DNA from: Sporopachydermia quercuum | Lineage: Eukaryota; Ascomycota; Sporopachydermiomycetes; Sporopachydermiales; Sporopachydermiaceae | Direction of reading: 5' to 3' | Length of the DNA stretch: 64,000 bases | Assembly: GCA_001599295.1 (NCBI GenBank) | Contig: BCGN01000001.1 | Span: 1,178,001-1,242,000 of the forward strand | In this document: in pieces, positions 56,713-64,000 of the stretch | Layout of the letters: each line of letters opens with the position of its first letter | Position numbering within the stretch: the stretch's first letter is position 1 | Notes under the pieces: generated by a model | What the model saw: the letters and a program-made list of their open reading frames with translations, nothing else | What the model was told of the DNA's origin: nothing | The model's database searches: none | Program-made: the position numbers and the translations under genes

Positions 56713-58236
56713 ATGACGACTTCAAATGCCTTGCAAAAGGCAATCAACCATTATGCTAAGTTCAATCCGAGTAACTTGTCNTTGCCTCAAATGGCAAGGT
56801 TTGGACTAACTCCAACACCTCCGCAGCTTTACAGATCATCACAATTCATCAATAATGAAATGCCTATAAGATTAGCTCAGAGAGTGAAAGATTTGCAGAA
56901 TTTACCCGATGGATTGTCAGAAATGCCTTCTATTGTAAAAGTCCGAAGCTGGTACGAAAGATCTTTTGAAGAATTGATCCACTTTAAGAATACTCAAGAA
57001 CATAAATACATCTCGAAAGAATTAAAGCAGAAATTATTGTCTGCCTCGTCAGCGAATGGTATTTATAGTCATAATTTCCATAATCACCATAAACATCACA
57101 GTCATCACAATCACCATACTCATCATAGTAGCACTCTTTCTCCTTCTCAGAGCATTAATACAGATCGTGAAGTATTATCGAGAATCAACCATCATCAACA
57201 TCAACATAGCACACAATCTGATAGCATATTGAAATTTGCATCAAACTTATTGCTAAACAACTGGGGGAAAAGAACATATGCAACAGCGGAAGACCTCAGT
57301 CTAACTTCATTACAGGATATAAATTCAGTAGAGACACTTCTGAAGAGTGCCAGACAACAATGGCCAAAGGAAGTTAATGATTATAATGAAGCATACTCGA
57401 ATCTAATATCTTCAATACGAAGAAGACACGATGGTGTTGTTATAACAATAGCTCAAGGTATTAAAGAATATCAAGAATTAAAATTAAAAGGAGATATAAA
57501 TAATATTTACCAACCAGAAATTCAAACATTTTTAGATAGATTTTATGCAACAAGAATTGGAATAAGATTTTTATTAGGACAACATATAGCTATAAGCGAT
57601 GTCGGATTAGGGAAGGTCAAAGGGGAAAGACTAAAAGAATTGCAAAAAGATGGTTACATCGGACTTATTTGTTCTAATTCAAATATAAGTGAAATATCAA
57701 CGAATGCTATACAATTAGCTCAATCAATGTGTGAAGATTGGTATGATTTGTATGAGGCACCAAGAGTGGAGTTAGTGTGTGATCCAAATTTGAAATTTAT
57801 TTACATTCCCGGTCATTTATCTCATATGATTTTTGAAATTGTCAAAAATTCATTAAGAGCAACCGTTGAAAGATATGGTGCTGATATTGATTATAGGAAG
57901 TTTCCTCCAATTAAAGTTATTGTTGCTGATGGTAATGAAGATATTACTGTGAAGGTATCTGATCAAGGTGGTGGTATACCAAGATCGTACGTACCAAAGG
58001 TGTTCAACTATTTATTTACTACTGTTAAGGATGCTCCGAATTTGATGGAAAGGGATTTTGGATCGAATATGATGGGTGCACCATTAGCTGGTTTCGGTTA
58101 TGGATTACCAATTAGTAGATTATATGCAAGATACTTTGGTGGTGATATACAATTGATTTCTCTTGAAGGGTACGGAACTGATGTATATATTCATCTACCA
58201 AAGCTTAGTACAAGTAATGAATACTTTGTTGCCTGA
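56713..58236 (+). CDS. Mitochondrial alpha-ketoacid dehydrogenase kinase (PDK family, Pkp-like)
   Basis: A 507-residue protein of the PDK/BCKDK family, which phosphorylates and inactivates pyruvate (or branched-chain ketoacid) dehydrogenase in the mitochondrial matrix. The regulatory helical domain carries YAKFNPSNL, ARFGLTPTP and FLDRFYATRIGIRFLLGQH. The GHKL ATPase domain has the N-box EIVKNSLRATVE, G1 SDQGGGIP, and G2 GYGLPISRLYARYFGGD. Residues about 115-200 are an insert dense in histidine (121-140) and Ser/Gln, absent from compact PDKs. The length is close to fungal Pkp2 rather than Pkp1. No strongly basic presequence is obvious. Whether it acts on PDH or BCKDH cannot be read from sequence. 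One codon contains N. Confidence 0.88.
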   Translation: MTTSNALQKAINHYAKFNPSNLXLPQMARFGLTPTPPQLYRSSQFINNEMPIRLAQRVKDLQNLPDGLSEMPSIVKVRSWYERSFEELIHFKNTQEHKYISKELKQKLLSASSANGIYSHNFHNHHKHHSHHNHHTHHSSTLSPSQSINTDREVLSRINHHQHQHSTQSDSILKFASNLLLNNWGKRTYATAEDLSLTSLQDINSVETLLKSARQQWPKEVNDYNEAYSNLISSIRRRHDGVVITIAQGIKEYQELKLKGDINNIYQPEIQTFLDRFYATRIGIRFLLGQHIAISDVGLGKVKGERLKELQKDGYIGLICSNSNISEISTNAIQLAQSMCEDWYDLYEAPRVELVCDPNLKFIYIPGHLSHMIFEIVKNSLRATVERYGADIDYRKFPPIKVIVADGNEDITVKVSDQGGGIPRSYVPKVFNYLFTTVKDAPNLMERDFGSNMMGAPLAGFGYGLPISRLYARYFGGDIQLISLEGYGTDVYIHLPKLSTSNEYFVA

Positions 58237-59237
58237 GTTACTTTGTTCAATTGAATAGTTTTGATTGATCTTTGCATTGGCTTATTTGATTGGATTGGAT
58301 GATTTTATTTTATTTTATTTTATTTTATTTTATTGTTAAATGATGGATTGGGAAGAATGGGACAACTGGGTAGAAGAGACAAGAAAAAAGAAATATAAAA
58401 AATAGAAAGCGCTGAAGACAAAATGAAAATTGATATAAAAAAAAACATAAAAGGTGAAAAGAGGACAGTGGAATGAGAGCAAAGAGTGCGAAGAATGGAA
58501 AGAATATAATAATATATAAACTTGAAGATTCTTATGGTTTAATGAAATTGATGATTGTATGGTTTTATATGGGAAGATTAATTGTAGGATAAGATAAAGA
58601 CGATAATCCCATAGAATCCCTCTGAAAGTTCTTATGTGTTAGGTGGAACCAAGGCGTTATAAATATGTAAGAATCACCGTCTTTGTTAAGNAANGTTCCG
58701 TATGTATAATAACTATCAGTTAGGGTCGTTTCGCCAATAATCCAGAACTCGTACTTGAATTACAGTAATTGTTTTCTTGCATCATACTTATGTTATATTG
58801 ATGTTCAAATCCATATCCCTACTTTCTTTAACACAGCACGAGATAATCAACTCGCTTATTCGAAGGAGCCTTTCAAAATATGACGATTATTCATGTTGAT
58901 TATGATTATCACCGTAAGTTCATCATCACCTNCATCGTTTGCACGTCTGAACATCTGGTGAAATGACCAATGATGTAGTTGTCACAATTTGTTCGAGTTA
59001 ATAAAAAGCCCATTAATTCTCGGGCGCAACTCGTGAAATTTGATCACCACTTATAGTTACTCTTTATATCAATCATCTACGTGTCAGAGATGAATCAAAT
59101 GAAGTCCATAGAATACCATTAACATCCAAGACAGCATAGCATAGTGTTCACTTTATTTACACTTTTTGCATCTACAGTTGAAAAGCTTATNAAGAATCAA
59201 TAATCTTCATTTTTATTGCAAATCATATATACAATAA
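58237..59237. other. Convergent intergenic region, 1.0 kb, with a pentanucleotide repeat
   Basis: It contains the ATTTT tandem repeat at 58302-58334 and otherwise nothing notable. Ns lie at 58691, 58694, 58932 and 59191. Confidence 0.45.
58302..58334. repeat. ATTTT tandem repeat, six full units
   Basis: Six perfect ATTTT units plus ATT, 66 bp past the stop codon of the PDK-family gene. It is a simple sequence repeat, likely to vary in length. Confidence 0.85.
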
Positions 59238-61235
59238 CTAAGTGAATAGATACCTCGTTCTTCGTTTCTGTAAGTTTGAACCAATAAAACCATTCTCATT
59301 ATTTAAATCCACCGCATGAATATGACAATAAATTTTACCGTCATAAGTATAATAACCTTGAGCAACAGCATCATGAGAATGACACTTACAGCATTTTAAA
59401 CAATTCAAATGAAATCTTTGGCTAACGTTATTTTCTAAATATTGCCCTTCAATAATTCCATTACATTCGTAACACATTGATTTGTTAAGAACATGATAGT
59501 GAAGCTGACAATATGGTAAATCATCAAACACGTAGAAAGTTTCCTTTGATGAGAATTCTTTCCCACACTGAGCAAACATACATTTGAAACAATGTTTATG
59601 CCATTTACCAGATAATGTACCATCTTTTGACCAAACAGATTTACCATTTATTACCAATCGACAACCTCTGCAATAAGTATCGCTGATTATTGAAGTACTG
59701 TTGCTGTTGGTGTGACTGCTGCTATTATTTGACATCAATGATAAATTTGAAGTAGTATTTGCAGTATCATTTTCTCCGTATTCTGAGGAAATGGGCGAAA
59801 ATGATGGCTGAGAAGTTGATTCAGAATTAGAATCAGAATTAGAATTATTAGCTGAACTATTGCTGGGATTGTTAATATGTAAGGGCGAAGTTCTAATTGA
59901 ATCATACTCCATTTCATTCTCGTATATGGAGGATGATGTTGATAGTCGATTGATATCATTCGTTGGTAACGATAGTAAATTATCATCTCTACTATAGGTA
60001 TAATGAGATTGAGATTGGTTATAATCTTTCCCAACTGGTTCTGGATCAGTTGTGAAAATAAATGAATCTCCACTTTGTTGAGATACACTTGATACATCAT
60101 ATTTATGACCATGTCCCTTATTATAAGGATTATTTATTTTTGAATCCATTGGTGCTCTTTCTTGTTTAGTAACAGTTTGAAATATTCCAATACTATTGTT
60201 GGAGCTATTACTACTATTGTACGAATTTAGTGGTTGTTGCTGATGTGAAAATTGATTGATAGTATTATGGTTCTGAGGTATCAAATTGGTCAATGGAGGT
60301 GTTTCAAAGGAACTATAACCACTTGATAGTGAAGAAGTTTTTGGCTTGTGATTCACATCAATTGGCTTTCCTGGAGGAACAGTTGAATCATTACTATTAT
60401 TCAACTTATTGTATTCTGTGTAGGCTTTATTCAAAGGAATCGTAGTCACTGATGACCAATTTGATCCGTTGTTTATATTGGTATTACCATTGCCATCACC
60501 ATTGGGGCCTTGTAACGTTGCACTTGGCATCAATGTTGATGGTTTTTGAACTGATGAATTGACATCCGGTAAGAATGTTTGACTTGAAAGTGGAGAAGGA
60601 TTTTTAGTTTTCTTGACAGATCCAGTAGAATAATTTGGAACAACTGGTGCCGAGCGTGGACCATTCTCCTTACCATTTGCAAGATGAGTATCAATTCTCA
60701 AAGACCTTTTGTTTGTATGATATGGTTGTTCTTGAAAGCTATCACTTGCTCCTGTTGGCAAACTGGGATTCGAATGGAAATCTTTATCCATCCTCACCAT
60801 ATTTATATTTGAATTACCTTTGATACTATCCAGACTAGTTGTTCGTATTGCATTATAAGGATTGCTGTTGTTGACATTAGGATTTTTTGAATACTGTAAA
60901 GGATAACGTTTATCCTGTAGTCGGTTTAAACTATTAGTATCATTAGTTGTATCATGGATATTACTATTGTAATTAACATTGCTGCTAATGTTATTGCTGA
61001 TATCGGCATTTGACGAACAAGAGGGCATGCTATTGCTCGTTGATGTTCTTTGAACATAACTGGACCCTGAACCTGAACTGGACCTATTCTTCGAGGATCT
61101 GAAACTATTCCTCGGGGATTTTGGATCTCTGATTTCAAATCCTGCTCTTTCATAAACGCTCTTGGGCGGTACTTCAAGTAAAAATGGAGGAAATGGCGTT
61201 GTCCAATTCCTTAGCATCAAGTTGTCACCGGTCAT
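59238..61235 (-). CDS. Two-LIM-domain protein, paxillin-like (Pxl1-type)
   Basis: A 665-residue protein. About 520 residues are disordered and very rich in Ser and Asn. Two tandem LIM zinc-binding domains close the protein. LIM1 spans about 527-585 (CRGCRLVINGKSVWSKDG, WHKHCFKC, FAQCG, PYCQLHYH). LIM2 spans about 588-640 (CYECNGIIEG, FHLNCLKCCKCH, IYCHIH). Pxl1 supports polarised growth and Rho-GTPase signalling at bud sites and septum. The short conserved N-terminal part (LRNWTTPFPPFLLEVPPKSVYERAGFEI) may be a partner-binding motif. Absence of a RhoGAP domain excludes the Rga1/2 class. Orthology to PXL1 is inferred from domain order and length (706 in Saccharomyces). The start is the first in-frame ATG. 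Confidence 0.75.
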   Translation of the reverse strand: MTGDNLMLRNWTTPFPPFLLEVPPKSVYERAGFEIRDPKSPRNSFRSSKNRSSSGSGSSYVQRTSTSNSMPSCSSNADISNNISSNVNYNSNIHDTTNDTNSLNRLQDKRYPLQYSKNPNVNNSNPYNAIRTTSLDSIKGNSNINMVRMDKDFHSNPSLPTGASDSFQEQPYHTNKRSLRIDTHLANGKENGPRSAPVVPNYSTGSVKKTKNPSPLSSQTFLPDVNSSVQKPSTLMPSATLQGPNGDGNGNTNINNGSNWSSVTTIPLNKAYTEYNKLNNSNDSTVPPGKPIDVNHKPKTSSLSSGYSSFETPPLTNLIPQNHNTINQFSHQQQPLNSYNSSNSSNNSIGIFQTVTKQERAPMDSKINNPYNKGHGHKYDVSSVSQQSGDSFIFTTDPEPVGKDYNQSQSHYTYSRDDNLLSLPTNDINRLSTSSSIYENEMEYDSIRTSPLHINNPSNSSANNSNSDSNSESTSQPSFSPISSEYGENDTANTTSNLSLMSNNSSSHTNSNSTSIISDTYCRGCRLVINGKSVWSKDGTLSGKWHKHCFKCMFAQCGKEFSSKETFYVFDDLPYCQLHYHVLNKSMCYECNGIIEGQYLENNVSQRFHLNCLKCCKCHSHDAVAQGYYTYDGKIYCHIHAVDLNNENGFIGSNLQKRRTRYLFT

Positions 61236-64000
61236 TTTCGGTTTGCTGCTGTGATAACTATTCCCTATAGCAATATATGCTATAATGACGTGAACCCTGT
61301 TTGTTTCCAGTTATTTCTAAAAAGAGTTGTTAGTACTCCAATCAAATGGAACAATCCCATAAATCATCCATAAATCAATTCGGGTTTTACTCCCGTTAGA
61401 AATCAACAAAAGCATCATGAATTGTATATTGAAATACGTATTGTTCGGAATTTTGGTAGCATCTATTGCTATAATCAACATACCTATTCAACTTCTTATT
61501 TCCGCTTCACGCCAGCTAACACGTTAAACTGGGTATCAGAGATAAATTACTTCGCAATAATGTCAATAAATGATACCGTACTTTTTTCTATTGGCAGTAG
61601 TTTCCAAAGTTTGAACTAAGACCAATGGTATCAAATTGATCTCTATATCAAATCATTCAACTATCGAACGGCCTAATTCAATCAATTGCAATAGATATCC
61701 TACGCGAAGAACAGAGATCAAACGATCAAACGAAGAGACGATAATGAAAACAAGAAAAAGTAAACAACCTGTCGAATATCTCTGTCATCATACAAGCTGA
61801 AAATGAAAGAAATAAATAATAACGTTCTCGATTATATAATAAAAGGAGCGAAAAAATAGCTTTAACACAGCTTTGAAGCCAAATTACCCTTTCTGGAAAT
61901 AAAACATTAAGGTTTGGTGTAACATATAACAAAGTTTCGTTGAAAAAACTAAGTTAGGATAAAAGTTTATTAAAGTTGAAACATCGTTCCTCCAACTTCA
62001 GCTTTTTCAATCCAGTCTATCCTACTCTTGATGATACATAACAATGCAGTGATTACCTATAGATTTGAATGAGAAAGAAAGAAAAAAAAAAAAGATAAAT
62101 CTCATTTCTATTATTTCTATTTCTTTTTTATTGTTACTATCAAGCAAAAATTGTTGGACTTGTACAAGAGAAATCCATGCTTGATAGAAGTTTTGATACT
62201 TGAATATAGTATTTGATTCGTAGTTATGTCGTTATCGTCTTTAGAGTTTATGTATTTTCATATCGTAGCGATAAAAAATGAATATCAAAAAACAAAGCAG
62301 TACTTGATAAACTTGTAGAATACACAGTGAAAGGAGAATTATGAGCAAGCTAGTTAGTCCGGCCAAGGTAATGTTGGCATTATGGTTTCTTGTGGAATGA
62401 AGCTTCCATTCACTGTCTAGAATGGTATCGATAATTGTATAGACAAGAACCATGAAAACTCCTCTCAATTTATTCAAGCCCCCCTGCGAATTGATCGACA
62501 ATATTTTAATTAATGTGTGAAATAAAAAAGTTTGAGGTGCTAACGATGATTGGATGAGTGTATAGGCATAGGTATGGTATATCAAATATATCATGATACA
62601 ACTTAGTTAACCCCTGCTAGGAAATGTTTTATTGATTCAAACTGTACGTTTTTACTGTGTGAAAAATGGAAAGCATATTTTCGTAGAATCACAGACACAC
62701 TGTTTTGATTTCTCTACTATAAGTCAACCGTAATTGATTTATTCAGTCAAGTGTTTCCTAGATGTGAAAGATGAAAAGTGAACTTCTTAGCTCATTCTAC
62801 TCAATCTGGAAGCTTTCTATCTTTGTCTAATTCTTAAATCAACCATTGGAATTTTGATAATCGAATAGTCAACCCAAGTCGTTTGAGCATAATAACCACC
62901 TGCTTCTTTCTACTACTCCTACAACGTCACAGAATTTATCAGAGAATAATAGAACTCAGTAAATCTATAACCATTGTTGTACATCTCATAGAACTTATTC
63001 GGACTCGTACTTTGATGAAAGAGTAACCTCTCTTAAACTTAATTATAGTTGGAATTTGTTTATTCTTCTTTCCCTTCCAAGCAAAGTTCACACTCAATTT
63101 AGAGAAAATATCGAAAATGTTTCAAATTTGTTTTACTTTTAACTTTACTTTAGCGAGCGCGTTCAATAGCAAGTCTAATATGGTAGCTACATGACAATGC
63201 ATAGGATACGCGTCAAAAAATGAAAGTTGTGATTAAATACGAGAAAAATGAGTTTGATTTTATGGGAACAAAGAGTTATTGAAATGGTAGAATGAAATCA
63301 TCTGCTAATTCAAAATTTTAGTCAACGCGTTTTTTCTTCCGTTTCAATTCCACCACGCCAAAGGAAATGGAACGAAATGGAACTTCTTTTCATAAATTAG
63401 GAATTATTAAAAGGTGCAAGTAGCTTTCAAAATGCAAAGTGCCAATCCATGATGATCCATTTTTGACTTATTTGTCATTTAATATGTCAAACTCCTAAAT
63501 CGATCGCTTTGGTAAACAACCTGTTTTGGTTGCAGGCTGTCACTTTGAAGAGATCATTAGGACTTGAAATGTGTCGATCCTATTGTAGAAGTTTGGTGCT
63601 TTAAGGTTTTGGATCTTCTCATAGTAAATCCAGCTGTATTGAAATTAATGTGGAAAGAACATCAATAAAAATAGCTTAGAATATTCCAAATCAGAATTGA
63701 GTTTTAAAGTTCGTACTAGGTGGTGGCCTTTTTTAACCTTAATTGACTTTTCAGAACTTTATTTGTCACATTATGAGCTTCCTTGCCCTTAGTCTTAGTT
63801 GACTTTAGCCCATAATAGTCCTATGAGTAGGGTGGTACTTCCAAATCGACTTAACTCGAAAGGAAAAACATAAGAGAGAAGAAAAGAGGTATTTGTAGAA
63901 GTCAATCGGTATTATCATCAATTGGATGATTCCACTACGCTTCAGCATCAATGAATATTCAAGTCAAGCCTTTTTTTGCGGTGGTCATTTCAACATCCAA
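61236..64000. other. Gene-free right end, 2.8 kb, with clustered MCB boxes
   Basis: No convincing gene. A 117-codon frame at 62241-62594 (minus) is hydrophobic but looks like A/T-rich chance sequence. ACGCGT occurs at 63208-63213 and 63325-63330, and AGCGCGTT near 63157. The near part should hold the LIM gene promoter; the far part may be upstream of a gene beyond the window. Confidence 0.45.
63208..63330. promoter_or_regulatory. Pair of MCB (ACGCGT) elements
   Basis: Exact ACGCGT boxes at 63208-63213 and 63325-63330, 112 bp apart, with a related GCGCGT about 50 bp to the left. In A/T-rich DNA this is an unusual concentration of CGCG-containing hexamers. Any target gene would lie to the right of the window or be the LIM gene 2 kb to the left. 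Confidence 0.4.

Noticed and set aside
62241-62594. 117-codon hydrophobic minus-strand frame
   Set aside because: Hydrophobicity is expected from A/T-rich noncoding DNA. There is no recognisable family and no promoter or splice support.

Overview
The window is nuclear DNA of a budding yeast (Saccharomycotina). It carries 22 recognisable protein genes, one doubtful small ORF and no recognisable tRNA or rRNA gene. The DNA is AT-rich. Thirteen introns can be placed in 8 genes by reading frame and family conservation. Most have GTAWGT-type donors and a TACTAAC-type branch point close to the 3' AG. CTG codons fall at conserved leucines (49099-49101 in GCN20, 45893-45895 in ARO3), so the code is standard and this is not a CUG-Ser yeast. 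Many introns, 1-5 kb gene-free stretches, a sphingolipid delta-4 desaturase and a filamentous-style Whi5-like protein point to an early-branching lineage (neighbourhood of Dipodascales, Yarrowia or Lipomycetales). The species is not identified. Scattered single Ns mark a draft assembly.

Layout. 0-7.3 kb: a Bul1-type arrestin and an F-box/LRR protein. 7.4-12.6 kb: two adjacent minus-strand genes with the full RAP1 architecture (BRCT, Myb, RCT); one has two Myb repeats, the other one. 13.6-16.1 kb: ALG14 and TPI1, both spliced. 18-22.1 kb: SLM1-like BAR/PH protein and a WSC wall-stress sensor, convergent. 22.1-30 kb: a doubtful small ORF, a five-exon GH72 glucanosyltransferase, a KduD-like dehydrogenase and SSL1 (TFIIH). 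30.4-38.5 kb, all minus: Whi5/Nrm1-like G1/S repressor, SCS2 (VAP), MAP2 and the desaturase. 40-50.7 kb: EHD3, UBP14, ARO3 and GCN20. 51-61.2 kb: an Mrh1/Yro2-type opsin-related protein, a 4.86-kb gene-free interval, a mitochondrial PDK-family kinase and a two-LIM protein. 61.2-64 kb: no gene seen.

The genes are housekeeping and regulatory rather than one pathway. Several concern the cell surface and its signalling: WSC sensor, GH72 transferase, SLM1 (PI(4,5)P2/TORC2), the LIM protein (paxillin-like) and BUL1 (permease ubiquitylation). SCS2 and the desaturase belong to ER lipid homeostasis. GCN20 and ARO3 share a divergent intergenic region, and both relate to amino-acid supply.

The item most worth following is the RAP1-like tandem pair. 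The others are a GC-rich hairpin island at 4.7-4.8 kb, N-containing palindromes, unusual splicing details (ATG-only exon in TPI1, catalytic-Glu codon split in the GH72 gene, a possible tandem acceptor in SCS2), and cell-cycle boxes near the Whi5-like gene and near the right edge.
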